A DNA stretch of 27,481 nt, taken from assembly GCA_036351435.1 (NCBI GenBank), contig JAZBPA010000430.1:1-27481 (forward strand), read 5' to 3'. Each line of letters starts with the position of its first letter. Position 1 is the first letter of the stretch. This DNA is from JAAUQA01 sp036351435 (GTDB lineage Bacteria > Pseudomonadota > Gammaproteobacteria > Competibacterales > Competibacteraceae). The position numbers and the translations under genes were made by a program. The notes beneath the pieces were generated by a model, which searched no databases, had not been told where the DNA came from, and worked only from the letters and a program-made list of their open reading frames with translations. Of the stretch, positions 1 through 9,946 are shown piece after piece.

Positions 1-384
1 ATACAGCCAAGCATTCATTTCCTGAGCGGTAAAGCCGAATGGCACCGCGGCAAAAAACTGCGCTGCTTCGGATTTGCCTTTCCAATAATAGGCCGCGCCA
101 TGCCCCATCTCGGCGGTACCACGCGAAACCGCATCGAAGCTTTCGAATGGTGGCACGAGTTCGCCCGCGCCATACACTTTGACCTCTATTCTCCCACCGC
201 TCATTTCCTGAACCAGCTTCGCCAAGAACTCAGCACCCGTCCCCAATCCCGGAAAGTTTTTCGGCCAAGTGGTGACCATTTTCCATTTGGCGGTTTCTTG
301 GGCAACGGCCGGGATGGCAGTTGCACCGGCAACACCGACAGCAGCACCAGCACTGGCTGTTTTGATGAAATCGCGTCTTTTCAT
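1..384 (-). CDS. TRAP transporter solute receptor, TakP/DctP family (3'-truncated by window edge)
   Basis: Periplasmic substrate-binding receptor of a TRAP uptake system, which would hand an organic acid to a DctQM-type membrane pair. Only the first 128 codons lie in the window. The ATG at 384 follows a GGAGAC ribosome site. The product opens with a twin-arginine signal (KRRDFIK at residues 2-8), a small-residue hydrophobic stretch, and an AVA-QE cleavage site near residue 28. The mature start (TTWPKNFPGLGTGAEFLAKL) and the GELVPPFESFDAV and YYWKGK segments resemble TakP, the 2-oxoacid receptor of Rhodobacter. Ligand class is inferred from this resemblance only. The membrane subunits would have to lie left of the window. 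The gene is divergent from ubiD. Confidence 0.85.
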   Translation of the reverse strand, partial: MKRRDFIKTASAGAAVGVAGATAIPAVAQETAKWKMVTTWPKNFPGLGTGAEFLAKLVQEMSGGRIEVKVYGAGELVPPFESFDAVSRGTAEMGHGAAYYWKGKSEAAQFFAAVPFGFTAQEMNAWLY

Positions 385-433
385 TTTGTCTCCTCGTTTA
401 TGGTGATAGACTGCTCAGCCCTAATAGCAGACT

Positions 434-451
434 AGTATCCTCATTGATACT
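434..451. promoter_or_regulatory. Inverted repeat between the TRAP receptor gene and ubiD (possible operator)
   Basis: The 125-bp divergent spacer holds a perfect 6-bp inverted repeat, AGTATC and GATACT separated by 6 bases. Imperfect ACTAG/CTAGT arms extend it outward. Its place between two divergent genes fits an operator for either of them, but no regulator gene is visible nearby. A weak promoter for ubiD may begin with TTGATC at 465-470. Function is inferred. Confidence 0.3.
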
Positions 452-509
452 CTAGTAGAGAGAGTTGATCCAGGCAATTATCCAACGTGTACAAGCCAGC
501 TAAAGTTGA

Positions 510-1973
510 ATGAAATACCGGGATTTGCGTGACTTCATCACCCAATTGGAGCACATCGGGGAGTTAAAACGGGTTAGTGTTCCTGTCGATCCGCATCTGG
601 AAATGACGGAAATCTGCGATCGTACCCTGCGCGCCGAAGGTCCCGCCATTTTATTTGAAAAACCTAAAGGCCATACCATCCCCGTGTTGGGCAATCTGTT
701 CGGTACACCGAAACGGGTGGCTTTGGGTATGGGCGAAGACGATGTAGATGCCTTGCGGGAAGTGGGCAAGTTGTTGGCTTTCCTAAAAGAGCCGGATCCG
801 CCGCGCGGCATGCGCGATGCGTGGCAGAAATTGCCGATCTTCAAAAAAGTGCTGGATATGGCACCCAAGAAGATCACTCATCCCCCGTGTCAGGAAAACG
901 TCATCGAAGGCGCGCAGGTCGATCTGTCCCGTCTGCCGATTCAAACCTGTTGGCCGGAAGACGCCGGACCGCTGATTACCTGGGGCTTGGTGGTTACTCG
1001 CGGACCGCATAAATCGCGGCAGAATCTGGGCATTTACCGGCAACAGCCGATCGGTCGCAACAAGCTCATCATGCGCTGGCTGTCGCATCGCGGTGGCGCT
1101 TTAGATTTTCGGGAGTGGCAACAGGTGCGACCCGGCGAGCCGTTCCCTGTTGCGGTGGCCTTGGGTGCGGATCCGGCGACGATTCTGGGTGCGGTGACGC
1201 CGGTGCCGGATACGTTGTCGGAATACGCTTTTGCGGGGTTGCTGCGCGGTGCAAGAACGGAATTAGCGGCATGTTTGGGGTGCGATCTACAGGTGCCCGC
1301 CAGCGCCGAGTTCGTGCTGGAAGGCCATATCGCGCCCGACGAAACTGCGCCGGAAGGTCCGTTTGGTGACCATACCGGCTATTACAACGAAGTGGAATCG
1401 TTCCCGGTGTTCACCGTCGAACGCATCACCCATCGCAATAATCCCATTTATCACAGCACCTATACTGGTCGTCCGCCCGATGAGCCGGCAATTCTGGGCT
1501 TGGCACTAAACGAAGTCTTTGTGCCCATTCTGCAAAAGCAGTTTCCCGAGATCGCGGATTTTTATCTGCCACCAGAAGGGTGTTCTTATCGTTTGGCGGT
1601 GGTCAGCTTGAAAAAACAATATCCCGGCCACGCCAAGCGGGTCATGTTAGGCGTCTGGTCTTTCCTGCGCCAGTTCATGTATACCAAGTTCGTAATCGTG
1701 GTGGATGACGATGTCAATGCTCGCAACTGGAAGGATGTGATTTGGGCAATCACTACGCGGATGGATCCGGCGCGAGATCTGGTAATGATCGATAATACGC
1801 CGATCGATTACCTGGATTTTGCCTCGCCGGTAGCGGGTTTAGGCTCCAAAGTCGGTTTCGATGCCACCCACAAATGGCCGGGCGAAACCCAACGTCAATG
1901 GGGCAAGCCTATCGCCATGAGCGATGCAGTCAAAACCCGGGTCGATGAGCTTTGGTCACAATTAGGGCTTTGA
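510..1973 (+). CDS. ubiD: 4-hydroxy-3-polyprenylbenzoate decarboxylase (UbiD)
   Basis: Decarboxylates the polyprenylated hydroxybenzoate intermediate of ubiquinone synthesis, using prenylated FMN made by UbiX (not in this window). At 487 residues it is near the E. coli length of about 497. The family signatures are clear: ENVIEG near 129-134, NLGIYRQQ at 172-179, MRW at 188-190, and PEGPFGDHTGYY at 281-292, which carries conserved acidic residues of the cofactor/metal site. The ATG at 510 gives the expected N-terminus (MKYRDLRDFI), although its ribosome site is weak. The next gene begins 110 bp downstream on the same strand. This ubiD-reductase order recurs in pseudomonads, so co-transcription is plausible. 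Confidence 0.95.
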   Translation: MKYRDLRDFITQLEHIGELKRVSVPVDPHLEMTEICDRTLRAEGPAILFEKPKGHTIPVLGNLFGTPKRVALGMGEDDVDALREVGKLLAFLKEPDPPRGMRDAWQKLPIFKKVLDMAPKKITHPPCQENVIEGAQVDLSRLPIQTCWPEDAGPLITWGLVVTRGPHKSRQNLGIYRQQPIGRNKLIMRWLSHRGGALDFREWQQVRPGEPFPVAVALGADPATILGAVTPVPDTLSEYAFAGLLRGARTELAACLGCDLQVPASAEFVLEGHIAPDETAPEGPFGDHTGYYNEVESFPVFTVERITHRNNPIYHSTYTGRPPDEPAILGLALNEVFVPILQKQFPEIADFYLPPEGCSYRLAVVSLKKQYPGHAKRVMLGVWSFLRQFMYTKFVIVVDDDVNARNWKDVIWAITTRMDPARDLVMIDNTPIDYLDFASPVAGLGSKVGFDATHKWPGETQRQWGKPIAMSDAVKTRVDELWSQLGL

Positions 1974-2083
1974 AAGGCTGATTTTGCTACTGCGTTGTTG
2001 AGGCGAAAGGTGCTGAACTCAAGCGCAAAGGTTATTTCTAAGTGTTGGATTGGTCTAGTTAGACCGTATGATGGTGTTTTTCA

Positions 2084-3136
2084 ATGTCTCATAAAATTAC
2101 GATTAAACCGAGTGGCCGTGAATTTTGGCAGGAAGCTAATGAAGCCGTGTTGGATGCGGCCCTAAGGGAAGAAGGTTGTGCCCTGCCTTATGGCTGCCGA
2201 AGCGGCACCTGTGGCACCTGTATGGCGACGGTGTTATCCGGCCAAGTCGCCTATCCAGATGGCGAGGCACCCCCTGCCCTCAGTGACCAAGATCAAGCTG
2301 CCGGCAAGGCGCTGCTTTGCCAAGCCCGTCCTTTGAGTGACCTAGTCGTTGAAGCGCGGGAGATCGACGCTGTCCGGGACATCGAAGTCAAAACCTTGCC
2401 GTGCCGGGTGATCGGCATGCATCAGCTGTCCTCGGATGTGATGCGTTTGTATCTCAAATTGCCGACTACTGAACGCCTGCAATTCCTGGCCGGACAATAC
2501 ATTTCGGTTCTATTGCGAGATGGTCGTCGACGCGATTTCTCACTGGCCAATCCGCCCCACGCCGACGAATATTTGGAGCTCCATGTGCGGCGCATTGAGG
2601 GCGGCGAATTCACCCAATTCGTGTTCGAACAGATGCGCGAGCGAGCTATATTGCGCTTCCAAGGTCCGTTGGGGACGTTTTTCCTGCGCGAAGACTCGCA
2701 GCGGCCCATCATCATGCTGGGTGGCGGTACCGGTTTCGCGCCGCTCAAGAGTATTTTGGAACACGCATTCCATGTCGGAACCACCCGTCCCATGCATCTC
2801 TATTGGGGAGCACGGACGCGACAGGATTTGTATCTACATGAATTACCTGAAGCTTGGTTGGAGAAATACCCGCATTTCCGCTATACCCCGGTGCTATCGG
2901 AACCGAGCGCCGACGACGATTGGCAAGGACGGGTTGGTTGGGTACACGAAGCGGTGATCGCCGATTATGCGGATCTCGGTGCGTATGAGGTTTATGCGAG
3001 CGGCCCGCCCGCGATGATCGACGCGGCCAAATTAGCCTTTACTGCTCAGGGGCTACCTGAAGAGTTCTTGTTCTACGATTCCTTCGATTTTTCTCCTGAC
3101 AGCGAAGAAACGCCGCGCGGGCAAGCTTATCCTTGA
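2084..3136 (+). CDS. Ferredoxin-NAD(P)H reductase, [2Fe-2S]/flavin type (CDP-6-deoxy-delta-3,4-glucoseen reductase-like)
   Basis: A 350-residue three-part electron-transfer protein. Residues 1-90 form a plant-type ferredoxin domain with cysteines 38, 43, 46 and 79 in the canonical C-x4-C-x2-C...C spacing. Residues ~105-205 form the flavin domain, with RDFSLAN at 150-156. Residues ~206-350 form the NAD(P)H domain, with GGGTGFAP at 213-220 and SGPPAMI near the C-terminus. Such proteins are usually named after the deoxysugar enzyme AscD, but position next to ubiD and absence of sugar genes argue against that role. An electron supply to a ubiquinone-pathway or other oxygenase, or flavin reduction, is possible. 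The partner is unknown. Confidence 0.85.
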   Translation: MSHKITIKPSGREFWQEANEAVLDAALREEGCALPYGCRSGTCGTCMATVLSGQVAYPDGEAPPALSDQDQAAGKALLCQARPLSDLVVEAREIDAVRDIEVKTLPCRVIGMHQLSSDVMRLYLKLPTTERLQFLAGQYISVLLRDGRRRDFSLANPPHADEYLELHVRRIEGGEFTQFVFEQMRERAILRFQGPLGTFFLREDSQRPIIMLGGGTGFAPLKSILEHAFHVGTTRPMHLYWGARTRQDLYLHELPEAWLEKYPHFRYTPVLSEPSADDDWQGRVGWVHEAVIADYADLGAYEVYASGPPAMIDAAKLAFTAQGLPEEFLFYDSFDFSPDSEETPRGQAYP

Positions 3137-3173
3137 GTGCTCGGAAATGGCTTGCGCCGGCGGCGTGTTCGCC

Positions 3174-4496
3174 TTAGGACGCAGAAGGTTGAGGATCTTG
3201 TACCAGCGAGGGTTGCTCGGTTGGCTTAGCGATGGAAGGTGGCTCGGGCGAGGCTATTTGCGCGCTTTCCCCTCCAGTTGCTAATACAGCAGCACCTTCC
3301 TTATCTTCCAAACGACCCGACAAGAGACGCAAGGCGGCATGGTAGCACTGCCGCGCTCCATCGTGATCATTGGCCTCCTCCAACACCTCACCGAGTTCCT
3401 GATAGGCATCAGGGCTGACTAACGCTTTCAGACTTTGCTCCAGATAGGTACGGGCTTTATCAGGTTGATTGCTGCGTCTGGCTAGCCGTCCGCAGGTCAA
3501 CAACAGATAAGGATCCTGGGGATGTTCGGTTAACCACCCTTCAGCTGTGGCCAGCTGCGCTGCAGTGTTGCCGCGACCGATTTCACCGTAGCCGATCACT
3601 AATGGATCGCTCCAGCGCTGGTTTAAGGCTTCCCGCAGCAAGGTTTCGGCTTCGTGAGGGGCATGATGGTCACGCAGATAACCGGCATAACTCAATAGCA
3701 GTGTGTCGTCCGTGCGTAACGGCTCAGGCACTTCCCGCCACAATCGTTGCAAATCTTCCTGCGTGCCGGTATGCGCCACATGAGTAAGTGATTCAGAGTA
3801 GGTTTGTAACTGAAGTTGTGTATAAGCGGTGTCAGTCAGTGGGCCGTACTTGCCGAGGTCCGGCAGCAATTCGCGCACTTTCTGCCATTCACCCAGATCC
3901 GCATTGCTGCGCGCCAACAGTTCTAGAACCCGAGGGTGGTGCGGGTTAGGACCTTTGTAAAGGGCAAGCACTATGGAACGCGCGGCTGCCGGCTCATGAT
4001 TCTCCAACAACATTTCCGCCCGAGAAAGCTTACCCACTAGGCCGTTCGTGCCGGGCAAATCCTCTGCCTTGTGCAGATAGCCATCGCGCCGCCACGGTTC
4101 TTTGAGTTGCTGTGCGGCCCGAGCTGCCCCGGCATAGTGCAGAGCCGGCGCCTTGCTATGCTCTGCACCCTTTAATAAGGTTATCTCGGCAGCTTTCCAA
4201 CGGCCCTCAATTAATTCCCCTAAGCCCTTAGCCAACAGGCGGTAAGAGCGGCGTACTTGATAGTGCCGGTTAGCTGTAAAGGCTCTGCTAGGGGCAAATA
4301 ATATCCCTAAAATCAGTCGGACCAGGAAATACAAAACAACGAACGCAATGACTAGGAAAACGACTAGGACTGCGACGCTGGTCTCTATGGTCCAAGTTCC
4401 CATGCTGATTAAGGTATAGCCGGGGTCTTCGCGCAGTATTAGACCTATACCGGCTGCAGCGAATAGAGCAAAGATAATGGTGATGAGCAGCTTCAT
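3174..4496 (-). CDS. hemY: HemY-type TPR membrane protein of the haem operon
   Basis: Inner-membrane protein with a periplasmic or cytosolic TPR tail, encoded at the end of proteobacterial haem operons; its exact role is unsettled. Two transmembrane helices lie at about residues 3-21 and 38-66, matching the HemY N-terminal domain. A charged segment follows (SRAFTANRHYQVRRSYRLLAKGLGEL), then helical repeats to about residue 400. A low-complexity Glu/Ser/Pro tail ends the protein. It has 440 residues, slightly longer than E. coli HemY (about 398). This HemY is not the protoporphyrinogen oxidase that bears the same name in Gram-positives. The start overlaps the hemX stop by 4 bp (ATGA), indicating translational coupling. 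Confidence 0.9.
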   Translation of the reverse strand: MKLLITIIFALFAAAGIGLILREDPGYTLISMGTWTIETSVAVLVVFLVIAFVVLYFLVRLILGILFAPSRAFTANRHYQVRRSYRLLAKGLGELIEGRWKAAEITLLKGAEHSKAPALHYAGAARAAQQLKEPWRRDGYLHKAEDLPGTNGLVGKLSRAEMLLENHEPAAARSIVLALYKGPNPHHPRVLELLARSNADLGEWQKVRELLPDLGKYGPLTDTAYTQLQLQTYSESLTHVAHTGTQEDLQRLWREVPEPLRTDDTLLLSYAGYLRDHHAPHEAETLLREALNQRWSDPLVIGYGEIGRGNTAAQLATAEGWLTEHPQDPYLLLTCGRLARRSNQPDKARTYLEQSLKALVSPDAYQELGEVLEEANDHDGARQCYHAALRLLSGRLEDKEGAAVLATGGESAQIASPEPPSIAKPTEQPSLVQDPQPSAS

Positions 4497-6109
4497 TGCG
4501 CAGCCTCCCCGCTCATATCCGTGCCCGCTGCAGGCGCGTTAGTGGATAGTATCGGCTGACGGCGTTCCATGACTTCTAAGAATGCACGCAAGGTGTTGGC
4601 GATATCGGGGACGTAAGGATTGAATTTAATGCTGCGAAGGGTCTTCAGTTCGGCCAAAAACGCAGAAACTGCCTCGTTGCTGGTATCGAAATAGGTCTCC
4701 ATCCAGTCATTCGCAATCTTGGCCGCATCTTCGAAACTGGTGGCATCACCGGCTAGCAGGGACATCCGCATGGCTTCCAGTTCCAGCCTCAGGTTCTGAT
4801 ACAGGAAAAACTCTTCTTCAATGGCGACTAAGGGTGGGCCACTGCTGCGTTCGCGACGAATCGTGACAATGTCCTTGAATTGCTTCCAGGCCACATCACC
4901 GAATTGCTCCAGCCAGTTTTCATTGGCATTCGCGGCATCGCTCTCGGCCAGTTTGGGGCGAACTTTCTCTTTGAGTTCAGCTAACTGCACGTCCGTACGC
5001 AGGGGTAAATTCGGCAGACGCTGTTCCATCTCGACGATTTTGTGCGCCAATGCCGATCGATCGGGCACGCTCAGAATCGCACCTTTGAGACTGGCAATGT
5101 TGTCGTCCAGCATGTTGCGGATGTTGGCAAAAGCCGTTTCTTCGACGGTTGCTAACCGGGCTTTGGCAATCTGCAATGTTTCGAGAGCGCTTTTGATGTC
5201 TTGTTGCAGCTTTAACTTGTCCTCGGCCAAATGCAGCAGGTACTCAACCTCGGACAGAGTGAATGCATTTAAATCACCACCACCGCCGGCAACCGCTTTC
5301 ACATTGTCCAGCGTGGTCAATAGATTGCGTTGCGCCAATTGCACGTTTTGGATGCGGTTGTCTATATCCGCTAGGTTCTTTTTTCGCTCCCTAACCGCTT
5401 CGGCTAGCTTATCCTGAAGGGCTTGGAGGTTGCCGGTGAGTGCTTGAGTCTGGTCTTGTAGCGCTTTGGTCGCCGTTTTGGTGATTTGGGTGTCGCCCTT
5501 TTCGGTTTCCATCGCCGTTTTCAACGCCTGGGACTCATCCTGTAAGTTCTGAATATCGGTCTGTAGGCTGCGGACGTGGGCGATCAGGTTTTGGGTATCG
5601 GTTTTCTGGATATCCACACCACCCTTATGGATTTCCACTTCGCCCTTAATTGTGGTGATGTCGCCCTGCAGACTTTTGATTTCATTTTGTAGCGAAGTAA
5701 TCCCGCCACGCAGGCTTTGGGCGTCCTTTTGGTGCAGATTGTCTTGATCGCTCAGCGCCTGGGTCTTATTAGCCAGTTCCTCAGTTTTACTCTGGTGCGC
5801 CTGCAATTTTTCCTGCAGACCGGTGAAATCGGCTGCTCGTTGCGCCACGACTTCGTCAAAAGCCTCTTTCAACCGCGCTTCTTGAGACTGTTTGTCCTGC
5901 TCCCATTGATACCACAAATAGCCACTGCCGCCGGCAGCGCCCAAGGCGAGCAACAGCGCAAAACTCGCTAACCCCTTGCCGCCGCTGGAACTAGTGGCTG
6001 GTGGGCTGGCCGATTTGATCTCTTCAGTGACTACTGCGGTGCCTGGAGACGGTCCCCCGTCAGCTGGTGTAGGTGGGTTGAGTGGCTCTTGCTGATTGTT
6101 ATCCGTCAT
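4493..6109 (-). CDS. hemX: HemX, membrane-anchored coiled-coil protein of the haem operon
   Basis: Often labelled uroporphyrinogen-III C-methyltransferase, but it lacks a methyltransferase fold; its function is not settled. A Pro/Ser-rich cytosolic tail of about 45 residues precedes a single transmembrane helix at ~46-66. A very long coiled coil runs over ~70-290, and the conserved C-terminal domain follows (LNAFTLSEVEYLLHLAEDKL, later EEEFFLYQNLRLELEAMRMS). At 538 residues it is well over E. coli HemX (about 393). The excess lies in the coiled coil, which has repeats of LQ-D/N-I-x-x-L-Q type. The gene sits 16 bp after hemD and overlaps hemY by 4 bp. Confidence 0.9.
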   Translation of the reverse strand: MTDNNQQEPLNPPTPADGGPSPGTAVVTEEIKSASPPATSSSGGKGLASFALLLALGAAGGSGYLWYQWEQDKQSQEARLKEAFDEVVAQRAADFTGLQEKLQAHQSKTEELANKTQALSDQDNLHQKDAQSLRGGITSLQNEIKSLQGDITTIKGEVEIHKGGVDIQKTDTQNLIAHVRSLQTDIQNLQDESQALKTAMETEKGDTQITKTATKALQDQTQALTGNLQALQDKLAEAVRERKKNLADIDNRIQNVQLAQRNLLTTLDNVKAVAGGGGDLNAFTLSEVEYLLHLAEDKLKLQQDIKSALETLQIAKARLATVEETAFANIRNMLDDNIASLKGAILSVPDRSALAHKIVEMEQRLPNLPLRTDVQLAELKEKVRPKLAESDAANANENWLEQFGDVAWKQFKDIVTIRRERSSGPPLVAIEEEFFLYQNLRLELEAMRMSLLAGDATSFEDAAKIANDWMETYFDTSNEAVSAFLAELKTLRSIKFNPYVPDIANTLRAFLEVMERRQPILSTNAPAAGTDMSGEAAQ

Positions 6110-6125
6110 AACGGGTCCCCATAGG

Positions 6126-6950
6126 TCATTGATTCGGATCCGACACCATCTGCAGCAGTGCCTGGACGATGGCTTTGTCGCTCGCTTCCTCCGCCAGTCG
6201 GGGAGGTCGCCTAAAACCCAGCTCCTGCGCTAAGCGCTGAGCACGTTTGCTGATCACAATCAAAGGCGTATCTAACAACCATTGTTGCCCGACTGTGCCG
6301 ACCAGCGCAAAGAGATTTTGTAAGCTTTCGTTGCTGGTAATAATAACAGCCTGGATTTCGCCGTGCTGCCAGGATTGTAGTAAATCATCAGGGGCAACGA
6401 CCGGAAGATTACGCCGATAGACCTCAGCGTAGTCGATACAGGCTCCCCGTTGTCGTAATGTAGTGCCCAGCAGGTCGCGGCCGCCTTCGCCGCGAAAAAT
6501 GATGATACGCAGGCCAGTTACTGCCTGCAGTGCAGGTAGTGCCAATAAGGACTCGCTGGTAAAGCAAGTCGGCACGACATGGGCAGGCACCCCATGCTCA
6601 TCCAGCGCCCTCGCTGTGGCTCGACCGATGGCGATGCGCTGGAGTTGCGGTGGCAAGGTCCGCTGTTCTTGAATCCAACGTAGTCCCCAATGTACCGCAT
6701 TAGCACTGACGAAAATCGCCCAGTCATATGAGTCGAGTTGTTCGATCAGCGCGAATACCGGCTGTAAATGCTGCGGGGGGCCGATTTCCAAGGTGGGAAA
6801 ACGAATTGCTGTGCCGCCCTGCGCTTCGATCAACCGGCACAGCGTGTCCGCCTGCTGTGCCGGGCGGGTAACGACAATACCGGTATGTTTGAGCGGTAAG
6901 CTTGGGTTTGTCGACGCCAGCATGGGTGCGGAGTCAAGATAAGGTCGCAT
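6126..6950 (-). CDS. hemD: Uroporphyrinogen-III synthase
   Basis: Closes and inverts ring D of hydroxymethylbilane to give uroporphyrinogen III, directly after HemC. The 274-residue product shows family landmarks: GIVVTRPAQQADTL near the N-terminus, WAIFVSANAVHWGL, IFRGEGGRDLLGTTLRQRGA and VIITSNESLQNLF. The family is divergent, but these blocks and the position leave little doubt. The ATG at 6950 overlaps the hemC stop by 17 bp. A second ATG at 6923 would also leave the domain intact, and neither has a strong ribosome site. The protein is slightly longer than the usual ~250 residues. Confidence 0.93.
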   Translation of the reverse strand: MRPYLDSAPMLASTNPSLPLKHTGIVVTRPAQQADTLCRLIEAQGGTAIRFPTLEIGPPQHLQPVFALIEQLDSYDWAIFVSANAVHWGLRWIQEQRTLPPQLQRIAIGRATARALDEHGVPAHVVPTCFTSESLLALPALQAVTGLRIIIFRGEGGRDLLGTTLRQRGACIDYAEVYRRNLPVVAPDDLLQSWQHGEIQAVIITSNESLQNLFALVGTVGQQWLLDTPLIVISKRAQRLAQELGFRRPPRLAEEASDKAIVQALLQMVSDPNQ

Positions 6951-7869
6951 AAACCCGGCGCAGAATAGTGTCGGCTCCTTTCGCTAACAATTCATCGGCC
7001 AAGTCAATGCCCAATTGCTCGGCAGCCCTGCTAGGGCCTATTCGTTCACCCATTACGAGGTTTGCGCTGACCGGATCACCGACTAAACCGCGAAGAAACA
7101 CCTGTCCGTCAGTCAGCGTGGCATAACCACCGATGGGGACTTGACACCCCCCTTGCAACTGCTTGTTCAATGCGCGTTCAGCGGTAAGACAAATCTGCGT
7201 GGCATGGTCATTCAATGGCTTAATATAGCTAAGAACACGAACATCCATCGCCCGGCATTCAATCCCGATAGCGCCTTGGCCGATAGCGGGTAAACTGATT
7301 TCCGGTTCCAGATAGGCACTGATTCGAGAATCCAACCCCAAGCGTTTCAACCCTGCTGCCGCGAGAATGATGGCGTCGTACTCACCGGCATCAAGTTTAG
7401 CCAACCGAGTGTTGACGTTGCCGCGTAGCGTGAGGATGTGCCACCCAGGATGACGGGCGACCAATTGGCATTGTCTGCGTAGACTGGAAGTCCCTACCCG
7501 AGCGTTGAGAGGTAGCGGTTCTGTTCCAGCGTCGCGTGGGCGAATCAACGCATCGCGTGGGTCTTCGCGGTTTAAGATGACCGGCAAGTCCAAACCGTCG
7601 GGATATTCGACGGGTACATCCTTCATAGAATGTACCGCAATATCGGCATCTCGGGCTAATAGCCCTTGCTCTAGTTCCTTAACGAATAAACCCTTACCTC
7701 CCACTTTAGCCAGCGGGCTGTCGAGAATTTTGTCTCCTCGGGTGCTGATCTTGACCAGTTTGACCTGTAGCAGCGGGTGATGTCGCTGTAAGCAGCGGGC
7801 GACATGCTTGGCTTGCCAGAGTGCCAGCGGACTTTTGCGGGTGGCTATGCGCAGGGTATCAAGGCTCAT
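6934..7869 (-). CDS. hemC: Hydroxymethylbilane synthase (porphobilinogen deaminase)
   Basis: Joins four porphobilinogen units into hydroxymethylbilane in tetrapyrrole synthesis. From the ATG at 7869 (MSLDTLRIATRKSPLALWQA) the protein has 311 residues, the usual size. Cys242 in GGCQVPIGG is the attachment site of the dipyrromethane cofactor and matches E. coli numbering. The RKSPLA, KGLFVKELE, HSMKDVP and SSLRRQCQL motifs are intact. A longer open frame reaches to 7935, but its extra 22 residues have no family counterpart and the conserved N-terminus begins at 7869. It heads hemC-hemD-hemX-hemY and is divergent from argH. Confidence 0.96.
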   Translation of the reverse strand: MSLDTLRIATRKSPLALWQAKHVARCLQRHHPLLQVKLVKISTRGDKILDSPLAKVGGKGLFVKELEQGLLARDADIAVHSMKDVPVEYPDGLDLPVILNREDPRDALIRPRDAGTEPLPLNARVGTSSLRRQCQLVARHPGWHILTLRGNVNTRLAKLDAGEYDAIILAAAGLKRLGLDSRISAYLEPEISLPAIGQGAIGIECRAMDVRVLSYIKPLNDHATQICLTAERALNKQLQGGCQVPIGGYATLTDGQVFLRGLVGDPVSANLVMGERIGPSRAAEQLGIDLADELLAKGADTILRRVYATLS

Positions 7870-7930
7870 GTTTGGATCAGTAACACATTCAGCAATTCTG
7901 TGGTGGTTTCGCTTGGATGATAAGGTGGGC

Positions 7931-7959
7931 AGCACGTGCTACTAAAGATACAGTACAAT
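7931..7959 (+). promoter_or_regulatory. Candidate argH promoter with a palindrome in the -35 position
   Basis: In the hemC-argH divergent spacer, TACAAT at 7954-7959 is a fair -10 hexamer for argH, about 29 bases before its ATG. No TTGACA-like -35 is present. That position is occupied by a perfect 10-bp palindrome, AGCACGTGCT (7931-7940), which could be an activator or repressor site. No ArgR-type box was recognised. Low confidence. Confidence 0.3.
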
Positions 7960-7987
7960 TCCCGTTTTTTCCGCCGACAATACACAT

Positions 7988-9400
<1,413 letters not shown>

Positions 9401-9407
9401 AGCAATA

Positions 9408-9433
9408 CGCCTGCATTTTGATCAATGCAGGCG
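9408..9433. terminator. Perfect hairpin between convergent argH and thioesterase genes
   Basis: A perfect 10-bp stem (CGCCTGCATT / AATGCAGGCG) with a 6-base loop fills the 38-bp gap between the two stop codons. Neither side has a run of U, so it is not a textbook intrinsic terminator. Its position suggests a bidirectional stop or mRNA 3'-end stabiliser. Confidence 0.6.
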
Positions 9434-9438
9434 ATAAA

Positions 9439-9921
9439 TCAGCCGCTACCGGATAGCATGTTCTCGGGTGCTTTGACCGCAATCACTTCGCCTCGCGCGC
9501 ATACTTCGCCCTGCGCCGAAACCCACGCCTCTACGATTACCTTGCGTTCTTTGATTTCTTTAATCCGGGCCCGCACTTCCAGGGTTACATCTTGTGGGGT
9601 CGGGCGCAGATAATCCACGTGTAAGGAGGCAGTCACAAACCGCAGTGGGGGTTCGGTATCCATCGCCCGTCCCTGCGCTTTATAAGACGCTGCTGCTGCG
9701 GTGCCGGTACCGTGACAATCAATCAGTGAGGCAACCAGACCGCCGTAAACGTAGCCGGGTATGGCGGTGTGCTCAGAACGGGGGTTGAACGAACACACTG
9801 TTTCTTCGCCGTCCCAATAACTTTGGATATGCAGACCGTGGTCGTTCAATCGACCGCAACCGTAACAGTGACTGAGCTGTTCTGGATAGTAGTCTTGAAA
9901 GGCTTTGGCTTGGTTTGGCAT
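9439..9921 (-). CDS. PaaI-family hotdog thioesterase
   Basis: A 160-residue hotdog-fold protein, probably an acyl-CoA thioesterase; the substrate is not predictable. The core GYVYGGLVASLIDCHGTGTA is the typical PaaI helix, with an Asp (in LIDCHG) in the catalytic acid position. The later TASLHVDYLRPTP and IKERKVIVEAWV strands complete the fold. A CYGCG motif near residue 20 is common in a subgroup of these proteins and could bind a metal. The ATG at 9921 is 25 bp after the prfB stop, so the gene is probably transcribed with prfB. This is a different neighbour from the lysS that follows prfB in enterics. Confidence 0.85.
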   Translation of the reverse strand: MPNQAKAFQDYYPEQLSHCYGCGRLNDHGLHIQSYWDGEETVCSFNPRSEHTAIPGYVYGGLVASLIDCHGTGTAAAASYKAQGRAMDTEPPLRFVTASLHVDYLRPTPQDVTLEVRARIKEIKERKVIVEAWVSAQGEVCARGEVIAVKAPENMLSGSG

Positions 9922-9946
9922 AAGGATGTTCAGCTTGGCTTGGTGA

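Noticed and set aside
4821..5417. Long plus-strand open frame (198 codons) opposite hemX
   Set aside because: It lies wholly antisense to the conserved C-terminal half of HemX, is Ser/Arg-rich and has no recognisable domain.
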